A stretch of 30,293 nt of DNA from CAZSLC01 sp964607675 (GCA_964607675.1 CAZSLC010000021.1:1-30293); one strand, 5' to 3'; shown: positions 15,343 to 24,361, numbered from the stretch's first letter. Notes: a model not told the origin generated them from the sequence alone. Numbers and translations: made by a program.

Positions 15343-18129
15343 ATGAAAAGATTTTTTTTATTACTAATTATTCCTTTTTTGGCACTGAGTTGTGCTAAAG
15401 AGGCTGAAATGTCCATCAATTATGAGAAATACACCTTGGACAATGGACTTGAGGTAGTACTTCACCAAGATACTTCAGATCCAATCGTGAGTGTGGCCAT
15501 TCAATATCACGTTGGTTCTGCGAGGGAAAAAGTAGGGAAAACAGGTTTTGCCCATTTCTTTGAGCATATGCTTTTCCAACGTTCAGAAAATCTCCCAAGA
15601 AATGCATTCTTCCAAAAGATATCATCAATGGGGGGTGATTTTAATGGTGGTACAAGTCAAGATGGTACCGTTTATTTTGAATCAGTCCCAAGAGATGCCC
15701 TTGAAAAAGTGTTGTGGATGGAATCTGACAGAATGGGATTTTTCATTAACACAGTTACTCAAGCTGGTCTTGAAAGAGAAATTGATGTTATCTTAAATGA
15801 AAAACGTCAAACAACTGACAACCGTGCATATGGACAACTTGGAGCAATCATAGCTGATGAATTGTATCCTCAGGGTCACCCATACAGCTGGACGGTGATT
15901 GGTAAAATGGACGATATTCGTTCTGCTACAATTGAAGATGTAAAAGAGTTTTATTCTACCTATTATGTGCCATCTAATGCAACACTTGTAATTGCTGGTG
16001 ATTTTGACCCTACAAATGCTAAAGAGCTTGTTAATAAATATTTTGCAGAGATAGCAAATAATAATATTGATAAACCAAAGGTTCAGAATATAACCCTTTC
16101 AGAGAGTAAAAGAGTAATGTATGAAGATCTATTTGGTCCACTCCCATATCTTACATTAGCTTTCCCAGCTGTACAAAATTACAATCCAGATGAAGCTCCA
16201 CTTGATATCATGTGCGAACTTATCGGAGGAAGTAAAAAATCTCCCCTTTATAAAGCCATAGTTGAGGCTAATCTTGCCCCTAATGCATCAATTTACAATG
16301 GTGCTTATGAAAGTGCTGGTGCAGTAAGGATAGGAGTGCAAGCTTATAGTGGTATATCTCTTGATACAGTATATGCAGCTATTCAAAAAGCATTTGCGGA
16401 ATTTGAAAAGAATGGCGTTGATTTAGAGGAGCTTGAAACTATCAAGGCAACAAAAGAATCACAATTTTACAGCCAATTGTCAAGTGTCATGTATAAGGCG
16501 ATGATATTGGCCAATAGCAATGAGTATGGCGGAACACCTGATAGATTTATTTCAGTTATCAATGATTTGAAAAAAGTAACTGCTGCCGATGTTATGAGGG
16601 TTTATAACAAATACATCAAAGGTCAGAACAATCTTGCTGTAAGTATGGTTCCGAAAGGGGAAACAAACCTTGCACTCGCAAATTCAAGGGTAGCAGTTGT
16701 GGATGTTGAGAATGTTGAAGATGCATCAAGTAAAGAGAATAGATCAAAAGCAGGTGCAATTGTGGATGATAATGACTATCCTCGCACCACATCTACATTT
16801 GATCGTTCCATAGAACCTCCATATATGGCAAATTCTCCATCTGTGTCACAACCTCAAATTTGGAATAAAGAACTTTCAAATGGAATTAAACTATACGGTA
16901 TCACTCAAAAAGAGATTCCAATGGTTAATTTCCAAATTAACATTGATGCTGGTCTTTTTGCAGATCCTGAGGGTAAACCTGGTGTTTCAAACTTGGTAGC
17001 TGCGTTGATGAACCAAGGAACCTCATTAAGAAGTGCAGAGGTTGTTGAACAGGATTTAAAAAAACTTGGGGCAAGTGTTAGGGCCTCTTCAAGTAGTAAA
17101 TCATTGAATATTTCTGGTTCTGTATTATCAAGAAATTTTGGTAAGACAATAGCAATCATTGAAGAGATGATTTTAAATCCTCTCTATGACCAATCTATCC
17201 TTGATAGGGAGAAGAATAAGGTGATTGCACAAATGCAGCAGATTGATAAAAATCCTAACTATCTTGCAGTGATCGCTTTTGACAAACTATTATTAGGAGA
17301 AAAATCATTGTGGGCACAGATGAGCATTGGAACAAAAGAGAGTGTACCGATGATTACAATGGATGATATTAAAGCATCAAGGGAAAAATTATCGCCTCGT
17401 AATGCTACATTGATGATTGCTGGTGATATAGATATGTTGGCATGTGAAAAAGAGTTATCATCTCTTATTACTAAATGGCAAGGTGAAAAAGTTGAGGTGA
17501 ACATCCCTGAAGTTACTCCTCAAAATGACAACATTGGAAAGGTCTTTTTTAAAGATTTCCCTGGCTCTAAACAATCTGTCATTGAGATAGGAAGATTTGC
17601 AAAATCACTAAAGGATCCTTTATATCCAGCTTTAGATGTTCTCAATTATAAACTTGGATCAGGAAGTAACGGTGAACTTTTCAATGTGTTGAGACTTCAA
17701 AGAGGTTATACGTATGGTGCATATTCAGGTTTCCAATTTGAAAATGAGTATGGTTACTTTGGTGCTTCTTCAAGTGTTCAAGCTAATGTAACAAAAGAGT
17801 CATTAGATATTTTTAAAGATATTTTTGCAAATTTCGGACAAAACTTTACTCAAGAGAAACTTGATGCTACCAAAGATGCATTGATTCGTCAAAATGCTTT
17901 TGCATTTGAGACAAATTATAACCTCTTGAGTGTTTTGAACAGTGTCGCAATTGATGGACTACCTATGGATTATGTTCAAAGAAATGAGAAGGTGGTTAAA
18001 GATGCTACATTGGAGCAAATTAAAGCTCTTGCAGATGAATATCTTAATATTAACAATATGATATATGTTGTAGTTGGTGATGCAAAAACTCAACTCAAAA
18101 ATGTAAAAGGGGCAATTGTTATTCAATAA
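15343..18129 (+). CDS. M16 family zinc protease, lipoprotein
   Basis: This 928-residue protein has a type II signal peptide ending FLALSC with lipid-accepting C17. It has two M16 repeats, starting near residue 27 and residue 505. The first holds an intact zinc site: H71-F-F-E74-H75 in GFAHFFEHMLFQ and E153 in VILNEKRQ. The second lacks HxxEH but keeps the R/Y pair region RLQRGYTYGAYS, as usual in two-domain M16 enzymes. It likely degrades peptides at the periplasmic or outer-membrane face. It follows lgt by 15 nt, so the enzyme and its lipidating transferase share a transcript. It contrasts with the inactive relative at 306-3089. Confidence 0.93.
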   Translation: MKRFFLLLIIPFLALSCAKEAEMSINYEKYTLDNGLEVVLHQDTSDPIVSVAIQYHVGSAREKVGKTGFAHFFEHMLFQRSENLPRNAFFQKISSMGGDFNGGTSQDGTVYFESVPRDALEKVLWMESDRMGFFINTVTQAGLEREIDVILNEKRQTTDNRAYGQLGAIIADELYPQGHPYSWTVIGKMDDIRSATIEDVKEFYSTYYVPSNATLVIAGDFDPTNAKELVNKYFAEIANNNIDKPKVQNITLSESKRVMYEDLFGPLPYLTLAFPAVQNYNPDEAPLDIMCELIGGSKKSPLYKAIVEANLAPNASIYNGAYESAGAVRIGVQAYSGISLDTVYAAIQKAFAEFEKNGVDLEELETIKATKESQFYSQLSSVMYKAMILANSNEYGGTPDRFISVINDLKKVTAADVMRVYNKYIKGQNNLAVSMVPKGETNLALANSRVAVVDVENVEDASSKENRSKAGAIVDDNDYPRTTSTFDRSIEPPYMANSPSVSQPQIWNKELSNGIKLYGITQKEIPMVNFQINIDAGLFADPEGKPGVSNLVAALMNQGTSLRSAEVVEQDLKKLGASVRASSSSKSLNISGSVLSRNFGKTIAIIEEMILNPLYDQSILDREKNKVIAQMQQIDKNPNYLAVIAFDKLLLGEKSLWAQMSIGTKESVPMITMDDIKASREKLSPRNATLMIAGDIDMLACEKELSSLITKWQGEKVEVNIPEVTPQNDNIGKVFFKDFPGSKQSVIEIGRFAKSLKDPLYPALDVLNYKLGSGSNGELFNVLRLQRGYTYGAYSGFQFENEYGYFGASSSVQANVTKESLDIFKDIFANFGQNFTQEKLDATKDALIRQNAFAFETNYNLLSVLNSVAIDGLPMDYVQRNEKVVKDATLEQIKALADEYLNINNMIYVVVGDAKTQLKNVKGAIVIQ

Positions 18130-18135
18130 TATACT

Positions 18136-18170
18136 AACATAACCTATATCTCCGTGATATTGATTATGTT
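18136..18170. terminator. Possible bidirectional terminator hairpin
   Basis: AACATAA (18136-18142) pairs with TTATGTT (18164-18170) and ATATC (18146-18150) with GATAT (18156-18160), around a TCCGT loop and a 3x3 internal loop. It sits where the convergent M16 and CARF genes end and overlaps the last codons of the latter. It is GC-poor and has no strong T-tract, so it is only a candidate. Confidence 0.35.
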
Positions 18171-19262
18171 GTCAAGCCATTGGGAGAGTCGGTCTAAATG
18201 ATTGACTCTCTCTTCGAAAGTGGAAGGTGCAAAGAAATGTACATGCAGATCTTTGCACTTTTCTTGTAGGAAAGGGTCTAAAGGATAATAACTAACTAAT
18301 ATGGCTTTAGAAGAATCGCCTCCGTAAGTTTCTCTTACACTATCTATTTTATAGATATTTTCTTGAGATATCCATCCAGATTTGCATTCTATTAGGAGTA
18401 GCTTTTGATCGTTGTTGACAAGTATGTCGATTTCATTTTTTACTTTATTGGATTCCTCATCAGACTCGAATATGACACTTTGCCAAGCTTCAGGAGCGTT
18501 CTTCTTCCCTTTCATCCACTCTTTGATCCTTGCTGCAACGAGTGTCTCCCACCATCTTCCTGTGAAAAAGAGCAGGTTGGTCTTTTCATTTGCAGATTTG
18601 AGAACAACTTTTCCTTTGATTGCTATTGTCATTTTACCTTGAACTACTGCCACTTCTATTTTACCAGGGAGGGTGAAAAGAGGTGGCATGTTTTCAGTAT
18701 GTCGTCTGCACTCTTGACGGAAATATTTGTGTATTTTTTCGTATTCTCTATTGTAGTTCTCGATGAAATACTTAATGTTTTCAGATGTGGATATATCGTC
18801 CTCTGATAGGAATTTTATGTCGTTATAAGACTCTAAAGTGCTACCATATAGAGATATAAACTCTTTATTATCAACTATCTCCGTCAATTGTTCTCTTTCA
18901 AAAGTGAGAAGATTGACAATAGTGCCCCTCTGCGAAATATAAAATGGGAATGCTTTTTTATCAAATGCTACTCTGAGTGCAGCAATTGCCATCACTTTGG
19001 TCCCTTCGGAAAGATTATAACTAAACTCTCCTTCGAATCTGTCGTGAATGTATTTGCAAATGTTGACAACTCCCACCCCATCATAGGGGAATACCTCATA
19101 GGTGTGCACCTGGATAGTTTTTGGGAGCATACTAAGCATTGGAAAATAGAGTCCATCAGTCTCAGCTGTGGCGAGAAGGTGAATAACATCTGGGGCATAT
19201 TTTTTAATTCCGAGATAGATAGTCGTCATATCCTTCCCTAATGGTATAATCTGGTGTTTCAT
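18144..19262 (-). CDS. Card1/Can2-like CARF-domain nuclease (DUF1887 family)
   Basis: This 372-residue protein is the size of the known Card1. The N-terminal ~130 residues look like a Rossmann-type CARF domain (IIPLGKDMTTIYLGIK, DVIHLLATAETDGLYF) with NLSEGTKVMAIAAL (83-96) at the ligand-binding loop, where relatives typically read NxTGGTKxM. The C-terminal half is a PD-(D/E)xK nuclease: FTGRWWETLVAARIKEW (233-249, the GxWxE helix), NEIDILV with D279, and LLLIECKSG with E292 and K294. Card1/Can2 enzymes are ancillary type III CRISPR effectors switched on by cyclic oligoadenylate to cut ssDNA or RNA. No cas10, other cas gene or array is visible here. The gene starts 4 nt after smpB and is probably co-transcribed with it. 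Family assignment is confident; activator and role in this setting are inference. Confidence 0.87.
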   Translation of the reverse strand: MKHQIIPLGKDMTTIYLGIKKYAPDVIHLLATAETDGLYFPMLSMLPKTIQVHTYEVFPYDGVGVVNICKYIHDRFEGEFSYNLSEGTKVMAIAALRVAFDKKAFPFYISQRGTIVNLLTFEREQLTEIVDNKEFISLYGSTLESYNDIKFLSEDDISTSENIKYFIENYNREYEKIHKYFRQECRRHTENMPPLFTLPGKIEVAVVQGKMTIAIKGKVVLKSANEKTNLLFFTGRWWETLVAARIKEWMKGKKNAPEAWQSVIFESDEESNKVKNEIDILVNNDQKLLLIECKSGWISQENIYKIDSVRETYGGDSSKAILVSYYPLDPFLQEKCKDLHVHFFAPSTFEERVNHLDRLSQWLDNIINITEI

Positions 19263-19266
19263 AATA

Positions 19267-19719
19267 TTAGTCCTCCCTATCTCTCTCTCTTCTCATGTCT
19301 TTCTCTTTTATAGATTGTCGTTTATCATATTCTTTTTTACCTCTGGCAAGTGCGATGTTGAGCTTGGCGTATCCATTTTCAGCAATGAATAGGCGTGTTG
19401 TAACTATTGTAAGCCCTTTTTCTTTGATGGCACGTTGCAGTTTCCTCAATTCTTTTTTAGTAAGAAGGAGTTTCCTGTCCCTTTTAGGGTCGTGTTGATT
19501 AAATGTGCCCCACCAATATTCAGAGATATGCATGTTTTTAACATATAATTCGTTCCCTGAGAAATAGCAGTAGCTATCTGACAATGAGGCCTTGCCTGCC
19601 CTTATGGATTTAATTTCAGTGCCACTTAGGACAATACCAGCAGTGTATTTGTCGAGAAACTCATATTCGAATGAGGCTTTCTTGTTTTTAATATCTATTT
19701 TACTTTTCGCTTTTGGCAT
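19267..19719 (-). CDS. smpB: SsrA-binding protein
   Basis: This 150-residue protein has the usual SmpB length. It binds tmRNA and brings it to stalled ribosomes for trans-translation. Motifs: NKKASFEYEFLDKYTAGIVL, SGTEIKSIRAGKASLSDSY, NMHISEYWWGTFNQHDPKRD, RKLLLTKKEL, and the basic C-terminal tail (GKKEYDKRQSIKEKDMRRER). The predicted -7 element at 19726-19733 is so close that the leader would be only a few bases. The CARF-nuclease gene follows at 4 nt. Confidence 0.97.
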   Translation of the reverse strand: MPKAKSKIDIKNKKASFEYEFLDKYTAGIVLSGTEIKSIRAGKASLSDSYCYFSGNELYVKNMHISEYWWGTFNQHDPKRDRKLLLTKKELRKLQRAIKEKGLTIVTTRLFIAENGYAKLNIALARGKKEYDKRQSIKEKDMRRERDRED

Positions 19720-19725
19720 AGTTTA

Positions 19726-19733
19726 CAAAAGTA
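19726..19733 (-). promoter_or_regulatory. -7 element for smpB and the CARF-nuclease gene
   Basis: On the minus strand this reads TACTTTTG, matching TAnnTTTG. Its 3' end is 6 nt from the ATG at 19719, so the mRNA would be nearly leaderless. A TTG at 19753-19751 is 17 nt upstream. Confidence 0.5.
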
Positions 19734-19764
19734 CAAATTTTAAATATATACAAAATAATTTGGC

Positions 19765-19772
19765 TATTTTTG
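19765..19772 (+). promoter_or_regulatory. -7 element for the miaA operon
   Basis: TATTTTTG matches TAnnTTTG. Its 3' end is 5 nt before the ATG at 19778, again implying an almost leaderless mRNA, or a start at the second Met (19787). Confidence 0.45.
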
Positions 19773-19777
19773 TGAGT

Positions 19778-20647
19778 ATGGAAAAGATGATTTGTCTCCT
19801 TGGTCCCACCGCTTCTGGGAAAACTAAATATGCAGTGCACCTTGCGCAGGATATTGGTGGTGAGATTATTTCTGCAGATTCAAGGCAAGTATATCGAGGG
19901 ATGACCATTGGAACGGGGAAAGATTTGAAAGAGTATGGAGATGTGCCATATCATTTGATAGATATTGTTGATGCAGGGGAGAAATATGACATTTTTAGGT
20001 ATCAAAGAGATTTTACCAGAGCATACCACAATGTGGTGAGTAAAGGGAAAATGCCAATTCTATGTGGCGGCTCAGGCCTTTATATTGAGGCAGTTACCCG
20101 TGGATATCAACTTCAGGAAGTGCCACCCAATCTCCCCCTTAGGGAGAAATTGGAAAAACTCAGTGACCAAGATCTTATTGCAGAGTTTGAGTCATTGAAG
20201 ACTCCTCATAATGTGTCAGACTATGACTCTCGCAAGAGACTCATAAGGGCGTTAGAAATTGCTATTTATCACTCTGAACACCCTAAAGAGGAAGATCCTA
20301 CTTTCAATAGGCAGAGGGTTGATTTCAAGGATGGGGAGGTGAAATATTTCGGGATCAATATCTCAAGGGAGGAACGCAATAGAAGGATAGATGCAAGATT
20401 GGATGCGAGGCTTTCTGAAGGGATGGTTGAGGAGGTGCAAGGACTTCTTGATGGGGGCATTTCTCCGGGAGATCTTATCTATTATGGGTTGGAATACAAG
20501 TACATAACATTGTATTTGATTGGGGAGCTCTCTTATGTGCAGATGCGCGAGAGGCTTGCAATAGCAATTCATCAATTTGCTAAACGGCAGATGACTTGGT
20601 TCAGGGGGATGGAGAGGAGAGGAATAAATATTGAATGGATTTTTTAA
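19778..20647 (+). CDS. miaA: tRNA dimethylallyltransferase
   Basis: This 289-residue enzyme adds an isopentenyl group from DMAPP to A37 of tRNAs reading UNN codons. Motifs: P-loop LLGPTASGKT, EIISADSRQVYRGMTIGTGK, YHLIDIVDAGEKYDIFRYQR, CGGSGLYIEAVTRGY, the later RKRLIRALEIA, and QFAKRQMTWFRG near the C-terminus. An in-frame extension upstream to 19592 is rejected because it would cross the promoter and the divergent smpB gene. ATG 19778 or 19787 are both possible. It heads a tight run of co-oriented genes. Confidence 0.95.
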   Translation: MEKMICLLGPTASGKTKYAVHLAQDIGGEIISADSRQVYRGMTIGTGKDLKEYGDVPYHLIDIVDAGEKYDIFRYQRDFTRAYHNVVSKGKMPILCGGSGLYIEAVTRGYQLQEVPPNLPLREKLEKLSDQDLIAEFESLKTPHNVSDYDSRKRLIRALEIAIYHSEHPKEEDPTFNRQRVDFKDGEVKYFGINISREERNRRIDARLDARLSEGMVEEVQGLLDGGISPGDLIYYGLEYKYITLYLIGELSYVQMRERLAIAIHQFAKRQMTWFRGMERRGINIEWIF

Positions 20648-20657
20648 AAATATATAA

Positions 20658-21734
20658 ATGAGACATTTTTTTACTATAGTACTATTTTTGATTTTTGGAG
20701 GATGTACCCTCTTTGGACAGAAGGCCTCGGATCTTAAATATGTAGATGCAAGTGACTTCCTACTGATTAATAAAGGATTTAAGAACACAGAGATGCTATA
20801 TTCAAGACTTCCTTCCGATATGAAAGAGAAAAGTCGCAAAGAGGTTTGGGATCTTGGCCTCAATTCTGCTGGTCTTGCGGTTAGATTCTCTACTGACAGC
20901 AAATGTATTGGGGCGCAGTGGACTCTTCTAAACAATTTTTCAATGTCTCACATGCCTGGAACTGGTATCAGAGGATTGGATCTCTACACCCTTGAAAATG
21001 GGAAATGGCATTTTATAGGGACGGCCCAACCCAATGGAAAAGAGTCTCGTAATGTATTTGTACGGAAGATGGATGGTACAGTAAGAGAATATATGGCATA
21101 TCTTCCCCTTTATGACGGAGTTGTTAAATTAGAGATAGGTATTGATTCTTCTGCTTCTATTGCCTCCCCAAAGTGCAATGAAATGGCGGTATTTACTAAA
21201 AAACCACTCCTTTTCTATGGTACCAGCATCACTCAAGGGGGGTGCGCTTCAAGACCTGGGATGGTATATACCTCTATCATAGGTAGGGAACTACGATCAG
21301 AGGCAATCAATCTTGGATTCAGTGGCAATGCGAGGATGGACTTCACAATGGCGGAGGCGATTGCAAGTGTGGATGCAGCGGCATATATTATTGACTGTCT
21401 GCCCAATTGCACTGCCCAGATGGTAAGGGATTCGGCCTATAGGTTTATCACCCATATTGCCCAGGCGCATCCCGATCGTCCAATTTATCTTGTAGAGAAC
21501 ATACAGTTTCCTCATGCTCTTGTAGATAAACAGACCTCCAAAGACCTTATTGAAAAAAACAAAGAATGGGCGATTTTGTTTAAAAAACTTCGCAAAGAGG
21601 GCTTTTCGAACATTAAATACATAAAAAATGAAGGGCTTATAGGGGAAGACGCTGAAGCTACAGTTGATGGGTGTCACCTTACAGATCTCGGATTTACAAG
21701 GATGGCAAAAGGGCTTTTGAAGCATTTGAAATAG
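20658..21734 (+). CDS. Secreted SGNH/GDSL-type hydrolase with N-terminal GxDLY domain
   Basis: This 358-residue protein has an export signal (residues 1-21); FGGC at 13-16 may be a lipobox, otherwise cleavage is after GQ. An N-terminal beta domain carries IRGLDLYTLENGKW (104-117), matching the GxDLY family. The SGNH catalytic domain follows: GTSITQGG with nucleophile S190, a block II Gly in GFSGN (221-224), DCLPN with N250, and the D337-x2-H340 pair in DGCHLTDLGF. Relatives are probable carbohydrate esterases or lipases; the substrate is not known. Genes before and after lie within 10 and 6 nt. Confidence 0.87.
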   Translation: MRHFFTIVLFLIFGGCTLFGQKASDLKYVDASDFLLINKGFKNTEMLYSRLPSDMKEKSRKEVWDLGLNSAGLAVRFSTDSKCIGAQWTLLNNFSMSHMPGTGIRGLDLYTLENGKWHFIGTAQPNGKESRNVFVRKMDGTVREYMAYLPLYDGVVKLEIGIDSSASIASPKCNEMAVFTKKPLLFYGTSITQGGCASRPGMVYTSIIGRELRSEAINLGFSGNARMDFTMAEAIASVDAAAYIIDCLPNCTAQMVRDSAYRFITHIAQAHPDRPIYLVENIQFPHALVDKQTSKDLIEKNKEWAILFKKLRKEGFSNIKYIKNEGLIGEDAEATVDGCHLTDLGFTRMAKGLLKHLK

Positions 21735-21740
21735 AAATAT

Positions 21741-22655
21741 ATGCAATCTCTCTACATCGTATATCCACCAACTACGTCTATCATAAATAATGCTTTCGGT
21801 TGGTTCAAAGAGTCTGGGGCTAAATATGATATATATGTTGAGATTTTTTTTTGGGGTAGGTTGGGAGTCTTATCACGAGAAGATGGTACAGAAGTCATTA
21901 TAGATGATCTCCCTATTCCTGATTTTGTATTACTTAGGGGCTACAATATTTCTTTATCTCATCTCTTTGAATCAAAAGGGGTTAAGATGGTCAACACGGC
22001 CTCTTCTATGGAAAAATCAAGAAATAAAATGTTAACGCAGCGCATTTTAGAGGCACATAAAATACCTATGCCTAAACTCTTCGAAGATGGTGAAATGCTC
22101 CCTCCCGTATATGTGGTAAAACAATATTTTGGTTCCAAGGGAGAGAGTGTAGAATTGATTGAGAGCAGAGCTCGTATGGAGGTTGTAAAGGAGAAATTTG
22201 CTTCTATATGTCGTCAGAGAGTTGAGGATTTTGAAAACACAGGTGGAGTATGTAGCGAGAATGGTGATTCCATTGAGGAAATTGAATTAGGATCCAAAAT
22301 ACTTTATCAAGAATATGTTGAAAGTAGCAGAGGGAGAGATGTGAGGGTGTGGGTTATTGGCGACAAAGTGGTAGGGGCAGTCCTTCGGCAAAATACAAAT
22401 GCATTCAAATCCAACTTTGCACAGGGAGGAGGGGCATTCCCTTTTAATGTCACCCCTCAAATATCCTCATTAGCAATAAATGCTACCAAGTGCCTTGGAC
22501 TTGAGTTTGCTGGTGTAGATCTTCTTTTTGCAAAAGATGGATTTTTGGTATGTGAGGTAAATGGCAATCCTGGATTTAGAACGGCTTCTATTGTAGGAGC
22601 TATCGATATTCCTGATAGATTAATGGTATATTTGCACAATTTAAAAAAAACATAA
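21741..22655 (+). CDS. RimK-like ATP-grasp ligase
   Basis: This 304-residue cytoplasmic protein has the ATP-grasp fold. Seen are TASSMEKSRNKMLTQRIL (88-104, entry to the ATP-binding region), VVKQYFGSKGESV (125-137), YQEYVESSRGRDVRVWVIGD (189-208), NFAQGGGAFPF, and the Mg-binding end FAGVDLLF with CEVNGNPGF (E272, N274). This is the pattern of RimK-type alpha-L-glutamate/amino-acid ligases, which make peptide bonds via acyl phosphates. About 25 extra acidic residues (roughly 160-185, ENTGGVCSENGDSIEEIE) sit between the two halves of the ATP site, where RimK has a short turn. Its substrate is unknown. Its position between a hydrolase and three exported peptidases suggests a peptide-related job, but that is inference. 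Confidence 0.8.
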   Translation: MQSLYIVYPPTTSIINNAFGWFKESGAKYDIYVEIFFWGRLGVLSREDGTEVIIDDLPIPDFVLLRGYNISLSHLFESKGVKMVNTASSMEKSRNKMLTQRILEAHKIPMPKLFEDGEMLPPVYVVKQYFGSKGESVELIESRARMEVVKEKFASICRQRVEDFENTGGVCSENGDSIEEIELGSKILYQEYVESSRGRDVRVWVIGDKVVGAVLRQNTNAFKSNFAQGGGAFPFNVTPQISSLAINATKCLGLEFAGVDLLFAKDGFLVCEVNGNPGFRTASIVGAIDIPDRLMVYLHNLKKT

Positions 22656-22676
22656 ACGAATAATTTTTATAAAAAT

Positions 22677-24344
22677 ATGAAAAAACTAATTTTTTCTGCC
22701 TTCTTTATAGTTGGGATGTCCCTATATTCATTTGCTTGTACCAATCTTATTGTGACCAAAGGTGCCTCTAAGGATGGCTCGGTAATGGTGACTTATGCTG
22801 CAGATTCTCATACAAGATATGGGACACTCGTTCATCTTCCTGCAGGGTTTCATACCCCTGGTACTCTCCTTCCTGTTTATCAGTGGGGGAAAGATAAATA
22901 CCTTGGTACCATAGCACAAGCGGAGCAGACTTACAATGTCATTGGTAACATGAATGAGCACCAAGTGCTCATGGGAGAATCTACTTGGGGAGGGCTTGAA
23001 GAACTCAGAGACAGCACTGCCATTTTAGATTATGGTTCGGCTATGTACATTACCTTGCAAAGGGCTAAGACTGCGAGAGAAGCGATAGAAATATTTACCT
23101 CATTGATACAACAATACGGGTATGCCTCTTCTGGAGAATCAATTTCCATTGCAGATCCAAATGAGGCTTGGTTTCTTGAAATAATAGGAAAAAAATACAC
23201 TGGGAAAAAAAAGGATAAAGGGGCTGTTTGGGTAGCAATCCGTATCCCTGACGGATATATTTCTGCACATGCTAACTGCGCAAGAGTTACCACATTTCCC
23301 TTGAATGATCCTGAAAACTGCCTCTATTCGAAGGATGTTATTTCTTATGCTAAGAGAATGGGACTTTATAACGGAAAAGATGAAGATTTTAGCTTTGCAG
23401 ATACCTATTGTCCCCTTGATTTCTCTGCCATGCGAGGGTGTGAGGCAAGGGTTTGGAGTTTTTTCAATAAGCATGGTGAGTTCGAAGGGGAAAAGTATTT
23501 GGATTATGCCTCAGGTGCAAATTCAAACAACAGAATGCCTCTCTATGTGAAGGCAAAAGCACCTATTTCAATAAAAGAGTTGGCAGATATGATGAGAGAT
23601 CACTACGAAGGGACACCATTTGATATGACAGTAGGAATTGGTGCTGGTTCTAATGAACTCCCTTATAGGTGGAGACCTATGAGTTATCAAATTGATGGAA
23701 AAGAAGTTGTCAACGAGAGGGCTATAGCAACACAACAGACAGGTTTTTGGTTTGTAGGACAGTGCCGTAGTTGGCTCCCAAATACAGTAGGGGGGTTATT
23801 TTGGTTTGCCGTTGATGATGCAGGCACCTCACCTCTTACCCCTATTTACACATCTTCTACTGATATCTCTTACCACTATGCTTTAGGCAATGGAAGCATG
23901 ATTGAATATTCTCCTACTTCGATGTTTTGGCTTCAAAATAGAATTGCACAATTTGCATATTTGAGGTACAATCAAATTGGAAAAGAGGTAAGGAAGACAA
24001 TAGATAGACATGAGAATGAGATGATTGAGCAGATTAAAGAAACGGATAAACTGGCACTTTCTATCTATTCTGAAGGAAAATCCGAAGTTGATAAAAAAAG
24101 AACAACGGATTATCTCACTCGTTTTTCAGTAGAAACAGCAGACAAATTATTTGACAAATGGGAAGAGTTGGACAGATATCTGTTAGTAAAATATATTGAT
24201 GGAAATACCAAAGTTCAAGATGAAAGTGGTAAATTTGTAACAAACGGTAGTTCGAAAACCATTCCTCCAACCCCTAAATGGCCTGGTTATACAGATACAT
24301 ACAAAAGAGCCGTAAAAAATGAGATAGAAAAAACTCATAAATAA
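22677..24344 (+). CDS. C69 family dipeptidase (Ntn hydrolase), secreted
   Basis: This 555-residue protein has a signal peptide MKKLIFSAFFIVGMSLYSFA followed directly by C21 (CTNLIVTKGASKDGSVM). That is the N-terminal-nucleophile Cys expected of C69 dipeptidases after signal cleavage. Supporting family blocks are AADSHTRYGTLVHLP, GNMNEHQVLMGESTWGG and SISIADPNEAWFLEI. It likely cleaves dipeptides in the periplasm. It sits 21 nt after the ATP-grasp gene and 17 nt before a C1-type aminopeptidase. Confidence 0.9.
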   Translation: MKKLIFSAFFIVGMSLYSFACTNLIVTKGASKDGSVMVTYAADSHTRYGTLVHLPAGFHTPGTLLPVYQWGKDKYLGTIAQAEQTYNVIGNMNEHQVLMGESTWGGLEELRDSTAILDYGSAMYITLQRAKTAREAIEIFTSLIQQYGYASSGESISIADPNEAWFLEIIGKKYTGKKKDKGAVWVAIRIPDGYISAHANCARVTTFPLNDPENCLYSKDVISYAKRMGLYNGKDEDFSFADTYCPLDFSAMRGCEARVWSFFNKHGEFEGEKYLDYASGANSNNRMPLYVKAKAPISIKELADMMRDHYEGTPFDMTVGIGAGSNELPYRWRPMSYQIDGKEVVNERAIATQQTGFWFVGQCRSWLPNTVGGLFWFAVDDAGTSPLTPIYTSSTDISYHYALGNGSMIEYSPTSMFWLQNRIAQFAYLRYNQIGKEVRKTIDRHENEMIEQIKETDKLALSIYSEGKSEVDKKRTTDYLTRFSVETADKLFDKWEELDRYLLVKYIDGNTKVQDESGKFVTNGSSKTIPPTPKWPGYTDTYKRAVKNEIEKTHK

Positions 24345-24361
24345 TAATTATATTGATAAAT

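Noticed and set aside
18405..18806. 133-codon plus-strand open frame inside the CARF-nuclease gene
   Set aside because: It is antisense to the nuclease domain, whose motifs are clear; the frame is Cys/Phe-rich shadow sequence.
19592..19777. N-terminal extension of miaA by 62 residues
   Set aside because: It would be translated from inside the divergent smpB gene and upstream of the promoter at 19765-19772; the P-loop begins normally after the ATG at 19778.
20363..20935. 190-codon minus-strand open frame across the miaA/SGNH boundary
   Set aside because: It lies opposite two well-supported genes, has no recognisable domain and no promoter, and its composition is what a shadow frame gives.
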